From: Candidatus Opimibacter skivensis
GTDB lineage: Bacteria > Bacteroidota > Bacteroidia > Chitinophagales > Saprospiraceae
NCBI GenBank assembly: GCA_016721905.1
Contig: JADKHH010000028.1
Coordinates: 42,531-106,530 of the forward strand
DNA length: 64,000 nucleotides
Direction: 5' to 3'
Positions 1 to 8,621 of the stretch are shown one piece after another. A model generated the notes under the pieces. That model ran no database searches. It saw only the letters and a program-made list of their open reading frames with translations, and was not told the DNA's origin. Positions within the stretch are counted from its first letter, which is position 1, and each line of letters begins with the position of its first letter. The position numbers were made by a program, and so were the translations under genes.

Positions 1-1
1 G

Positions 2-757
2 CCTGCAAATAATATAGCAACATGGAGCAATGGGTCATGGAGTGGTTTAGCTCAAGGCATAAATGACTTTGGCATTAAAGAAAATGGCATAAAGTCTATG
101 CTTCAAATCAATGCGGATCAACTTGTTGTCGGAGGGCTTTTTAAGGAGGCGGTAAATGAAAATGATGTCACCGTATCGGGCACACAACATATTGCCTTAT
201 GGAATGGAATTGAATGGAGTAGTCTTTCTACAGGTGTCAACACCGGTGAAGAGGGCATTTATGATATAGTCATGTGTAATGACAATCTGTATGTGGCAGG
301 TGATTTTTCCGAGATTGGTGGGCAGATGATCAGTGGTATTGCCCAATGGGATGCACTGGAAGGATCATGGGTTTCGACTAGCCGAGGCCCAACCGCTGTT
401 CTGGCTTTAGCCTGTGTTTCAATAAATTCAGAGACCTGCGATTTGATAGCGGCGGGAGATGGATTCCTTGACCAACAGGTATGCTTAACGGCTGTCAATG
501 AAATCGAAAAGCAAAATCTTAAAATCAGCCCGAGTCCAAACAATGGTGAATTCATGATAGAACTTTCAGAAGCTGCCAAACAAGGTTTATCAATTCAAAT
601 TATGAGCTTAACCGGACATGTTTTATTTGAAAGAAAGGTTGAGATCGGCACCTCCCTTCAGCATATCCACGCTACTGATTTGCCACAAGGAATGTACTTC
701 TTGCAAGTTGTATCTAATGGAAGTCTAAAATCTATCAACAAGTTTGTAAAACTATAA
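2..757 (+). CDS. C-terminal part of a secreted beta-propeller protein with T9SS sorting domain (5' partial)
   Basis: The reading frame is open from base 2, so the start lies left of the window; the first internal ATG is at 98. Repeated blades of the type 'NNIATWSNGSWSGL', 'IALWNGIEWSSL' and 'VAGDFSEIGGQ...IAQWD' indicate a propeller of the kind found in Bacteroidota surface proteins. The last ~80 residues are a type A T9SS C-terminal domain: 'ISPSPNNGEF', 'IQIMSLTGHVL', 'LPQGMYFLQV' and the ending 'NKFVKL'. The protein is therefore probably exported by T9SS and either anchored or released. Its ligand or activity cannot be told from this fragment. Confidence 0.85.
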   Translation, partial: PANNIATWSNGSWSGLAQGINDFGIKENGIKSMLQINADQLVVGGLFKEAVNENDVTVSGTQHIALWNGIEWSSLSTGVNTGEEGIYDIVMCNDNLYVAGDFSEIGGQMISGIAQWDALEGSWVSTSRGPTAVLALACVSINSETCDLIAAGDGFLDQQVCLTAVNEIEKQNLKISPSPNNGEFMIELSEAAKQGLSIQIMSLTGHVLFERKVEIGTSLQHIHATDLPQGMYFLQVVSNGSLKSINKFVKL

Positions 758-817
758 TAGTATAACACATTAAAGCGTTTGGTGATCAACTCCTCAGGTC
801 GCCAAACGTTTTTTAAT

Positions 818-1564
818 ATGAAAGAATCCATTTATATTCTACTGTCATGTATGGTCTGCCTGACTGTAGACAGATTTCAAAATTCAAATGGGGATTTGTT
901 ATTGCTAAATCCAAATAATGGATTTGTTTCTATGGACCACCATTCAGGTCCAATAGATACGTCCTATACTTTTTCAAAGAAATATATTGCTAATATCAAA
1001 TCACGCATCCGCCTCGACAGAATAACCGAGGACTCCCTCTCCCATCTATTCACCAACCTCCTCATCGACCATATAATCCCCCACTGGCTCGGCACCCCCT
1101 GGTCCTTTCAGGGTCACACTTCTATCCCGAGATCAGGCGAGATCGCCTGTGGTTATTTCGTATCCACTACTTTGAAGGATGTCGGCTTCAATCTCAATCG
1201 CTATACGTTTGCACAGCAACTTCCAATCAATGAAGGAAAGACCTTATCTCTCGGAAGTCCACTTCTTGAGATTAACAGCAATTCAACAACTGAACGAATT
1301 GCCATCCTCAGGGATAAACTAAAAGAAGGGATCTACTTCATCGGTTTCGACCAAAGTCATGTTGGTTACATCCAAAAAAAGAATTGTGAATTGTTTGTGA
1401 TCCATTCCAATTACATCGGCGCCGAAGGAGTCGTCATCGAAAGGATCGAAGACTCACAAGTGTTTTCTTATTATACCCAGATTTATATTGCCGACATCAG
1501 TCGTAATACCGCCCTGATGAGGAAGTGGGTGAAGAGTGAGGTGGTGGCGGTAGTTACGAATTGA
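818..1564 (+). CDS. Secreted NlpC/P60-like (papain-fold) hypothetical protein
   Basis: Start set at the ATG at 818 because it begins a signal-peptide-like stretch (MKESIYILLSCMVCLTV); an in-frame TTG lies at 779. The 248-residue product has a likely catalytic Cys in 'SGEIACGYFVS', followed by 'LKDVGF' and a later His in 'DQSHVGYI', the order expected of NlpC/P60-type or similar papain-fold hydrolases. The assignment rests on motif order only and is tentative; a cell-wall or amide substrate is inference. It stands alone between two T9SS cargo genes, 60 bases after the previous stop. Confidence 0.6.
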   Translation: MKESIYILLSCMVCLTVDRFQNSNGDLLLLNPNNGFVSMDHHSGPIDTSYTFSKKYIANIKSRIRLDRITEDSLSHLFTNLLIDHIIPHWLGTPWSFQGHTSIPRSGEIACGYFVSTTLKDVGFNLNRYTFAQQLPINEGKTLSLGSPLLEINSNSTTERIAILRDKLKEGIYFIGFDQSHVGYIQKKNCELFVIHSNYIGAEGVVIERIEDSQVFSYYTQIYIADISRNTALMRKWVKSEVVAVVTN

Positions 1565-1569
1565 AAAAA

Positions 1570-1688
1570 TGTCCGAATCACGGATTAAACGGATTAAAGG
1601 ATTACACGGATCATAATCCAACAGCATTATCATTTGATACAGTAATCCGTGAAATCAGTGCAATCCGTGTCAATCCGTGATTCAGACA
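1570..1688. repeat. Imperfect inverted repeat of the 'aatccgtgattcagaca' type
   Basis: The 17-base arms at 1570-1586 and 1672-1688 are reverse complements with one mismatch. Between them are further partial copies of the 'aatccgt' and 'acggatt' words. The element sits just after a stop codon and could fold into a long stem in RNA, possibly ending transcription. It looks like a dispersed intergenic repeat; no gene is inside. Confidence 0.7.
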
Positions 1689-2035
1689 GAAGAGACATTG
1701 GAGTTTGGACAAGCACTTCCACATTAGTCGCTTTTGATACGCTCAAATTTGACGCGTATTTCAAGTCCCCTTTCAGGGGATTTAGGGGCAAAACGGAGCA
1801 TCATGGGATATAGAGGCAAAACGGCCCAACTCCTCATTTTCAAAAATACCCCAACCCTTTATCCCCACCTTTTTCGTATATTAGTAGCCCACACATCAGA
1901 GCTTCCATCATCAAAGGTTGAGCATTCATTGCTAATCTACCCCTCTAAGGTTAGCATACACATATTATCCTGGCTTAAGTATTGATCCCTCCTTGGGTTC
2001 ACGACCTTTTCTTTACAGTTTTAATTGGTAGCAAT
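1689..2035. other. Intergenic stretch with no convincing gene
   Basis: An 83-codon open frame at 1734-1985 lacks a recognisable start context, signal peptide or family signature and is treated as chance. The stretch holds a small palindrome around 'cccctttcagggg' (about 1766-1780) and two similar words ending 'aggcaaaacgg'. The promoter of the following T9SS gene probably lies near 1960-2030, but no clear -7 box was found. Confidence 0.5.
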
Positions 2036-2986
2036 ATGAAATGCTCACCCTTCCACTCCTCAACCTATTCGTTGATCCTGATTTTATTATCAATTTCATT
2101 CTCATCAAAGTTGTCGGCCCAGGATTTCCAACGACTCTACGGCACATCGCTCGACAACAACTTCACCAAAGTCATACAGCATGGCTCAAATTATTATGTG
2201 CTTGGCCAGGATCAACCTGCCATCGGCTCAATACCTCATGCCACCGTTACCCGCCTCGATGCAAACGGAATCCACCAATGGACACTTAGCCTTGCTCTGC
2301 CTTCTGTTTGGAATGACGCAGTGTTGACTCCGTCAGGTGATCTTTTTGTAGTGGGCTCCACACTGCCCGGCGACGCAACCAATAAGAGTATCATGGGCCT
2401 TGTCAGCCTATCAGGAGGTGGCTCTTTTACCTGGCTACGTACATATGATGTACCCGGCAGGGAAGGCCTGTCCCGGATCGTCCGCAGTCCCAATCCACAA
2501 AGCTCTTCATTTCCATATTATGTACTAGGTAGCCAGTTTGATGCAAACGGTAACGCAATATGGGATGATGCTATTCTCATGAACATTGACGCAAACGGTA
2601 CCTTCAACTGGAAGAAGAGATATTCAAGTATCGATGATGATGAGTTCTCACGCGATCTGGAAGTGCTGCCAAATGGTGACCTGATTATTGCCGGCAACAG
2701 AGGAACCCAGGGTGTGCTCTATCTCGCCGACAACACAGGTGCCCTGATCGGTGGAATAGCCCCTTCCGGGTTTTCATTTACCTATGCTGATATTGCTCAA
2801 TCAAGCTCAGGCGGGGGATATGCAGTTGGCAATACATTCCCTGGTTTCACTCCTTACCTGATGAAATACGACAATAATTTACTGACAGTGTGGGATGCGA
2901 CTATTTCAGGATTGACAGCCATCAGCCAGGTTTGGGAAGAATCATCAAATGGAGGAATCTATGTCACAGGACGGGAGCGTATATAA
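2036..2986 (+). CDS. Large secreted T9SS protein, N-terminal part (frameshifted)
   Basis: ATG at 2036 begins a signal peptide (MKCSPFHSST...ISFSSKLSAQ). The mature part has repeated propeller-like segments of the 'VLPNGDLIIAGNRG' and 'YGTSLDNNFTKV' kind seen in Bacteroidota outer surface proteins. The frame stops at 2986 after 'GIYVTGRERI'. The overlapping frame from 2949 continues without loss of similarity ('VYNGLNRSVILRF'), so one gene has been split by a single-base shift near 2965-2980. Together with the next two entries it forms one gene of about 4.46 kb. Confidence 0.75.
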   Translation: MKCSPFHSSTYSLILILLSISFSSKLSAQDFQRLYGTSLDNNFTKVIQHGSNYYVLGQDQPAIGSIPHATVTRLDANGIHQWTLSLALPSVWNDAVLTPSGDLFVVGSTLPGDATNKSIMGLVSLSGGGSFTWLRTYDVPGREGLSRIVRSPNPQSSSFPYYVLGSQFDANGNAIWDDAILMNIDANGTFNWKKRYSSIDDDEFSRDLEVLPNGDLIIAGNRGTQGVLYLADNTGALIGGIAPSGFSFTYADIAQSSSGGGYAVGNTFPGFTPYLMKYDNNLLTVWDATISGLTAISQVWEESSNGGIYVTGRERI

Positions 2987-5624
2987 TGGGCTGAACCGCT
3001 CTGTCATATTGCGGTTTACAGAGATTGCTAATGTCCCTTCACTCGATTGGGTCAAATATCTTGACAACGGAGAAACTTCGTATTCAGGCGGATCCACTAC
3101 ACTTTTATCTTCAAGTCAAATTGCTTTTGCAGATGGCAGAGTACCATCTTCTGGAGGCTTCGGACAGGTATGCGCTTTTTTGTCCGTGAGCGATTTGGAT
3201 CTCGTCACATGCATGACTTCTGAAGATTTTACAGATATCCTAACGCTTTCCATTCTTTATGATGCACCTAATTTGCCACCGATAGAATTTTATGATTTTC
3301 CTACAGGCACAGACATAGTGAGTGCTGCGCTTGACTGGCAGGAAGAGGACGCATGTACTGGAAGCCCATGCAATGCAGACTTTATTATTACACCTATTGG
3401 TGATTGCGGTCATTACCAGGTGACCAATACCAGCACTGGAGTATCGCCTTTTACATATACATGGTGCAACGGTTCGAGTTTTCAAGACCTGGATGTCCAA
3501 CTTACTTGCGGCCCGCATACTTTTTGCCTGACCATTACAGATGCAGAAGGATGTACTTCAAGTTACACGGAGTCAATAACCGTTACAGACAACCTTCCAC
3601 CCATAGCCAGATGTGCACTTCCATTCGGTGTTGTACTTGATGCAAATTGCACATACACACTTACACCTGCGCAGGTAGATGGCGGCTCTTCAGATAACTG
3701 CCAGATTCAATCATTGAGTGTAAGCCCCGCGGTTCTCAATGGCTGTGGTGTTTTTCCTGTCACATTAACAGTCACTGACTGGTGCGGCAATACAAGCACT
3801 TGCACGACTATGATCCAAACAATAGAAGATGTTCCCCCTGTCATCCGCTGTCCGCAAAATCAAATCTTAACGACAGGTGCATCCAATTGCACATTAGTGG
3901 TCAACGGTATTCAATGGACGACCTTGACCGATAATTGCAGCACACCCACAGTAACCTATGCGGTGACAGGCGCAACGAATACAACAGGCACAGGAAATGC
4001 AAGCGGTTTGACATTCAACCAGGGTCTCTCCGTGGTCACCTATACCGCAACGGATGCCTGCGGAAATACCTCATCATGCTCCTTTACCATCAAGGTAGTT
4101 TGTGTTTGCAATTGCGTTAATAATTTAGTCTTGAATCCTGGTTTTATTGATGGAGCTGTTGCCGGTAATCTCGGTACCACCGGACACTCGGATCACTGGA
4201 TTAATTATGCAACTCCTCAGGTAGTCCCCGGCGATTCATGTTGTGACGATGTCAGTATACAGATGTTTGGCTGGTTGTACAATGGAGAAGCCATGTACCA
4301 GCAAAACATGGGTTTCCAGGCGGGACATCACTATAAAGTTTCATTCTGCGCGAGGTTTGTACCCAACAATTCTTATGGTAATAATGTAAGTTTTGGTTTT
4401 ACAGGAGCGAATGGAAATATACTTCCATTTCAATGCACCTCCGGATGTGAAGACATAGGCAGCAGCCCTCAGATCTTTAATTCAAACTGGGCGAGTTATA
4501 CGTTGCCGGTATGGACACCCACGCAAAACTGGGACAGGATGTATGTCAGAACGTTTAACACACTCGCTCAAAAATCATGGGGCCGGATTGACAATATCTG
4601 CGTGCAGGAAGTCAACAGACCTTGCTGTACGGATGAAGAAGAGTTTGTAGCCAATATGCGGAATGCAGTCACTTTTTCTTTTGATGAAAGTACACAAGAG
4701 GGCATCTGCACTATTGGCAACCTGCCCGAGTGTGACAGTATTGCATTTATCGATTGGGGCGATGGACATATTGATGTAGGTCCATTCGGAGGAAATACAG
4801 TTCGCAGAAACAAGTTCCTGGATCATCTGCTGGCGAGAATTCAATTTCAGGGATATGAGTACAATGCAGAGATAGATCCCAACGACACTTGTTTTGCGCA
4901 TTTGTTTGAGGACTCACTTGATGTGTTTAGCTTAGATACCTGTCTCTGTAATTCCTTTGCAGAAGTCTTCATACGTGGTCCCCGCGATACGTATAGTCAG
5001 CTTGTGGATTGTGGAGAACCGCCATTCGCATTGACATGTCTTCCTGCAGGAGAAAGTTACACAGTGACCGGGTTGATCAACTGCACAGGTAATCAATGTG
5101 CTGATGAGACGGTAATTGAATGGACGCTCAATGGGCCCGGAGGTGCTAATTCCGGAACAAGCTATGCATATCCATATTTCACCATCACATTACCTCCTGC
5201 GTATATAGCTCAACCAGGACTATATTCACTTTCACTCAATGGTCAATGCGGTATTCAGGGATGTCCGTGTGAAATTCAGTTTACAGTAGATTGTCCCAGT
5301 CCATGCCCATGCACTCAGGAGGATATCGAGGATTTTCAAGCACGGGTAGATAGAACTTTTGCGAGAGTCATGCGACCTGATTATGGATGCGATATTTATT
5401 TTTCACCGATTGGATTAACTGATTGTGAAACGGTAGATTGGTTTCTCGGCGATACCCTCGGAGCACCTATAGGAACGAGTATTGGGGCTCAACCTTTTGC
5501 CTACGATTTATCAGCATCAGGAACTTATACAGTTATCATGGCGGTGACCAAGAAAAAAGATGATGGGAGTAAGTGTGATAAACAAATGAGATCACAAGAA
5601 GATAACGGTCACATGTCAGGCTAA
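2949..5624 (+). CDS. Large secreted T9SS protein, central part with HYR/PKD-like domains (frameshifted)
   Basis: This frame continues the protein that starts at 2036; the nominal ATG at 2949 is internal. About residues 160-400 contain Cys-rich HYR-type repeats: 'PPIARC', 'VTDWCGNTSTC', 'DVPPVIRCP', 'TATDACGNTSSC'. A carbohydrate-binding-like segment follows ('NLVLNPGFIDG...', ending near 'WGRIDNICVQEV'), then further Cys-paired domains. HYR domains are linked with cell adhesion. The frame closes at 5624 in a sequence that reads on in another frame as 'ITVTCQANPDCAERDL', so the stop is a second frameshift, not the real end. Confidence 0.75.
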   Translation: MEESMSQDGSVYNGLNRSVILRFTEIANVPSLDWVKYLDNGETSYSGGSTTLLSSSQIAFADGRVPSSGGFGQVCAFLSVSDLDLVTCMTSEDFTDILTLSILYDAPNLPPIEFYDFPTGTDIVSAALDWQEEDACTGSPCNADFIITPIGDCGHYQVTNTSTGVSPFTYTWCNGSSFQDLDVQLTCGPHTFCLTITDAEGCTSSYTESITVTDNLPPIARCALPFGVVLDANCTYTLTPAQVDGGSSDNCQIQSLSVSPAVLNGCGVFPVTLTVTDWCGNTSTCTTMIQTIEDVPPVIRCPQNQILTTGASNCTLVVNGIQWTTLTDNCSTPTVTYAVTGATNTTGTGNASGLTFNQGLSVVTYTATDACGNTSSCSFTIKVVCVCNCVNNLVLNPGFIDGAVAGNLGTTGHSDHWINYATPQVVPGDSCCDDVSIQMFGWLYNGEAMYQQNMGFQAGHHYKVSFCARFVPNNSYGNNVSFGFTGANGNILPFQCTSGCEDIGSSPQIFNSNWASYTLPVWTPTQNWDRMYVRTFNTLAQKSWGRIDNICVQEVNRPCCTDEEEFVANMRNAVTFSFDESTQEGICTIGNLPECDSIAFIDWGDGHIDVGPFGGNTVRRNKFLDHLLARIQFQGYEYNAEIDPNDTCFAHLFEDSLDVFSLDTCLCNSFAEVFIRGPRDTYSQLVDCGEPPFALTCLPAGESYTVTGLINCTGNQCADETVIEWTLNGPGGANSGTSYAYPYFTITLPPAYIAQPGLYSLSLNGQCGIQGCPCEIQFTVDCPSPCPCTQEDIEDFQARVDRTFARVMRPDYGCDIYFSPIGLTDCETVDWFLGDTLGAPIGTSIGAQPFAYDLSASGTYTVIMAVTKKKDDGSKCDKQMRSQEDNGHMSG

Positions 5625-6499
5625 TCCAGATTGTGCTGAAAGGGATCTTGATAACCCTTCATTTAATATTGGCGCCAATGCTGGAGGATTAAATTCGGGA
5701 GGAACCTCCAGGGGATGGAATGCGGTATTTCCGGAGAGCCCGAAGTCATAGAAGAGAACTGAGGAAGCTCCGATAGCTGGACCATCCACTCTCCGGGAAT
5801 ACTGGACACTGCCGGGATGAGCCGAGTCTATGGAGTCCATTTGCCTTGATAAAAGCCGGGAGATTCTCCACAACGGTGAAATCATCAAAATCAAATCCAG
5901 ATGACAGAGTCATCCAGGAACATTGAAGGTATTCTTGGAAGAGGTTGGGCTTTTCCGCCAACATTTTCCATTCCAGAATCCATGTGAAGGTATGGATTGT
6001 TATGAACTGGCTTCTGTGCCTTTACCTATACGGATTCAGAGAATGGTTTGACATTGAAATCCCGTATGATCTTGAGTGATTGGCTGGCGCTTGATTCCTG
6101 TCTTGACTTTTCAGGTGTACTGGTGAGGCCTATTATTTTTGTAACAAACGAATTTGGCAGCAATCAGGGTGAGGAGCAAACTATTCCTTTGCCCAGTTAG
6201 ACAATGTTTGTTTCAATGGTACAATCGTATCAGTTGAAGACCCAGCGCGTCAGGAAAATATCCGGATCTTTCCAAACCCTACAAATGGATCACTGACCCT
6301 AGAACTGAAATCTCCTGCCTTATCAGAAATGATGCTCCGCGTCACCAGCCTCACCGGACAAGTTGTATTGGAAGTGCAAATGGAACCAGGGAAATTCATC
6401 CATACTATAAAGACAAATTATTTACCGGAAGGATTATACTTCCTTCAGATGATTTCCGATGGCCAGATGGTATCAGTGAATAAATTTGTAAAACAGTAA
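5625..6499 (+). pseudogene. C-terminal remnant of the large T9SS protein, spread over many frames
   Basis: Pieces of one protein can be followed across changing frames: 'NPSFNIGANAGGLNSGGTS', 'GWNAVFPESPKV', 'SWTIHSPGILDTAGM', 'CEGMDCYELASVPLPI', 'EWFDIEIPYDLE', 'GVLVRPIIFVTNEFGSNQG', 'DNVCFNGTIVSVEDP'. From about 6230 one frame runs cleanly through a T9SS sorting domain ('IRIFPNPTNGSL', 'VTSLTGQVVL', 'LPEGLYFLQM', end 'NKFVKQ') to the TAA at 6497-6499. At least six frame changes occur in 600 bases. This is either real decay or a badly polished stretch; the intact downstream domain favours the second. Confidence 0.7.
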
Positions 6500-6512
6500 T
6501 TGAGCTAAAATC

Positions 6513-6556
6513 AAAAGCCCGGCAATCAGTGGAACAAATTGCAGGGCTTTTTTTAT
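6513..6556 (+). terminator. Rho-independent terminator after the large T9SS gene
   Basis: Arms around 'agcccggcaat' (about 6515-6525) and 'attgcagggct' (about 6538-6548) pair with one mismatch and are followed by a run of T. It lies 14 bases past the TAA at 6499, which supports that TAA as the true end of the broken gene. Confidence 0.75.
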
Positions 6557-6984
6557 AAATTAATATCAATCCATCCGCCCCATTAACTGTCAGCGGATGC
6601 AAACCTATAAACTCATGCTGGCGGCGAATAGTTAACTCATCAACGCCATCGGCCATCCAAAGACCCATCAACCCATCAACGATCAACCCATCAACTCTAC
6701 CATAAACTTATAAGCCTCACTTTCATTTCCTTTTCCAGCCCGTCCAGGACAATCACCCCGAAAATCCGTACATTAGAGGGCTATCATACAGCGGATCCCT
6801 CACTGGATTCGTCCATTTCAGGTTTCGTCGCTCTATCCATCCGTGGTTACGAGCGATTTTGAATCCTTGAAAAAACGCAGTTCTTCAGTTGCACGGCCAG
6901 ACCCGGTCCTTCTCCTTCAACTATACAACATGGTATCAAAAGCCGATGCCCGTACATCAAATCACCACTTTAATCTCATATACA
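6557..6984. other. Intergenic stretch with short 'acccatca' tandem repeats
   Basis: No gene was recognised. At about 6660-6698 the words 'acccatca' and 'gatcaaccc' recur in tandem. Open frames here lack signal peptides or family signatures. The leader and promoter of the FG-GAP gene at 6985 must lie in the right half. Confidence 0.5.
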
Positions 6985-8313
6985 ATGAAAACCAAATTAT
7001 TTCTAGTTGCATGTACACTTTTGTTTGGACAATCAACCGCGTCCAGCCAGGATGTTTCTGCTGTCCAATGCCAGCCCCCGTTTTACCTGGCCGGCCTTTT
7101 CAATCCTTCACAATCAAATGATCAGAACCCTGCCATTTTTGGAGACCCTCTACTCAAGGCAGAATTGATGTCAGGTGGATTTTTCGGAAAGGATAAGGAA
7201 TTTGGCGACATCGATGAGGATGACGACATTGACATCCTCTATATCACAAATACACACGAGTTGTGGGCTATCCCCAATGTTGGTTCGCAGACGGCACCAG
7301 ATTATCAAAAAAGCAATAGAATATTTACTGGCCTAACGAATGTGATATCTTTTAGATTAATAGATTGGTCAGCAGATGGAGTTAATGATCTCATCGTAAT
7401 GGCCAATCCAACCGGACCCGTCAACGTCTCCTTGTACATTGATATCAACGCCCAGATAGGTGCACCCTCACCAACAGCGATATTTATGAACGATACCGAC
7501 TTCCCGATCAATAATGGACAACTCATCGAGGTAGGCGACATTGACGGAGACGGCTATCCCGAACTCCTCATCAGCGGCCAGGGCACCGCTATCAATGGCA
7601 CCGCATGCTTTAAACTGGTAGATACCGGATGGTCGCTTCCACCAGTGTATGAACTTCTTAAGCAGCAGAGCTATGAGTTCCCCATGATTACAGAGACAGG
7701 TCTTAGTTTTCCGTCTCCTGAATTATTTGATGCTGATTGTGATGGCGATCTTGATTTATTTGTTTCAGATCCCCACTGGACCTTTGAAGGTGGTGGACAT
7801 GTAGATTATTATGAGAATACCGGACAGGGATCTCCACTGATCTTTTATACACAGGTTACACCCAACCCATTTGGACTCAGTGATATTCCATTGCCTAATA
7901 TGGATCTAAGCTGCGATTGGGTAATAACCCGTATCGTTGATTTTTTCGGTGATGGATTTCCGGAAGCAATCGCGTACAACCCATGTCATCCGAGTTCGTC
8001 GAACGGTGAGATGTTCTATTATCGCAATGCAACCGAAATCACTTCGATAGCTCCAGTCAGCACACATGCAAACATTACCGTTTATCCAAATCCGGTTATA
8101 GATGAATTGTCCATTGAATGGCCTGGTGTTGAAATTGAAAATGTTTCGATCCGTATCGTTGATTGCATCGGCCGCGAACAAAACATAAATACGTCAAGAC
8201 AAAACCCAGGAGGAATAAAAATAGATGTTGATCATCTTAACCCAGGCTCATACTTCCTTAAGGTGTTCTCAAATACTGGAGCATTAAAGGTCTTGAAATT
8301 CGTAAAAGTGTAA
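6985..8313 (+). CDS. Secreted FG-GAP/VCBS-repeat protein with T9SS sorting domain
   Basis: ATG at 6985 was chosen because it begins a good signal peptide (MKTKLFLVACTLLFGQSTASSQ); the open frame reaches back to 6889. The 442-residue product has repeated calcium-binding-type loops: 'GDIDEDDDIDILYI', 'DWSADGVNDLIVM', 'GDIDGDGYPELLIS', 'DADCDGDLDLFVS' and 'DFFGDGFPEAIAY'. These are FG-GAP/VCBS repeats that build an integrin-alpha-like beta-propeller. The last ~80 residues are a T9SS sorting domain ('ITVYPNPVIDEL', 'LNPGSYFLKVF', end 'LKFVKV'). It is probably a surface or released binding protein; its ligand is unknown. Confidence 0.85.
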   Translation: MKTKLFLVACTLLFGQSTASSQDVSAVQCQPPFYLAGLFNPSQSNDQNPAIFGDPLLKAELMSGGFFGKDKEFGDIDEDDDIDILYITNTHELWAIPNVGSQTAPDYQKSNRIFTGLTNVISFRLIDWSADGVNDLIVMANPTGPVNVSLYIDINAQIGAPSPTAIFMNDTDFPINNGQLIEVGDIDGDGYPELLISGQGTAINGTACFKLVDTGWSLPPVYELLKQQSYEFPMITETGLSFPSPELFDADCDGDLDLFVSDPHWTFEGGGHVDYYENTGQGSPLIFYTQVTPNPFGLSDIPLPNMDLSCDWVITRIVDFFGDGFPEAIAYNPCHPSSSNGEMFYYRNATEITSIAPVSTHANITVYPNPVIDELSIEWPGVEIENVSIRIVDCIGREQNINTSRQNPGGIKIDVDHLNPGSYFLKVFSNTGALKVLKFVKV

Positions 8314-8340
8314 TTGCTGATTTTAAATATAAGCTGTTGG

Positions 8341-8438
8341 TTCAAGTCTCCAGACTTGAATCTAATATTTTGCTTGTCTCCCGACGAGCGGGACAGTCTA
8401 AAATGGAGCATGTTTATAACCTGCAGCCAGGAGGCTGC
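8341..8438. repeat. Two small REP-like palindromes
   Basis: The first palindrome is at 8341-8360 (arms 'ttcaagtct' and 'agacttgaa', 2-base loop). The second is at 8423-8438 (arms 'gcagcc' and 'ggctgc'). Similar tiny hairpins recur in the window at 9835-9850, 9891-9913, 35535-35558 and 53207-53222. They resemble the REP-like dispersed palindromes moved by RAYT transposases, but no such transposase is present here. Confidence 0.5.
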
Positions 8439-8502
8439 AAAGTGTGAACCATCGATCGACGCAGATTTTCTTAATTTCTCACTCGGCAGCCAGAGGCTAC
8501 CA

Positions 8503-8550
8503 ACATCGTTAGTTTATTTTTTAAAAAAACTAACGATGTGATTTTTTTTA
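8503..8550. terminator. Bidirectional hairpin terminator
   Basis: Perfect 13-base arms (8503-8515 and 8527-8539, 'acatcgttagttt' and its complement) flank an A/T loop and are followed by a T-run on the plus strand. It lies between convergent genes ending at 8313 (+) and 8605 (-), so it can serve both. Confidence 0.75.
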
Positions 8551-8565
8551 GCTAATAGCTGCTAA

Positions 8566-8621
8566 CTTCTAACTTCTCATTTTTCACTCTTCACTCTTCA
8601 CTTTTCACTCTTCACTCTTCA
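8566..8621. repeat. TTCACTC heptamer array running into the 3' end of the DAHP synthase gene
   Basis: About seven imperfect copies of 'cttcact' follow each other between the terminator and the minus-strand gene. The array covers that gene's stop codon (8605-8607), so the C-terminal 'KSEE' is written by repeat units. Confidence 0.7.

Noticed and set aside
1734..1985. 83-codon frame in the gap before the large T9SS gene
   Set aside because: It lies in repeat-like DNA with no signal peptide, family similarity or start context.
6843..7121. 92-codon frame overlapping the FG-GAP gene start
   Set aside because: It overlaps the signal peptide and first domain of a clear gene in another frame.
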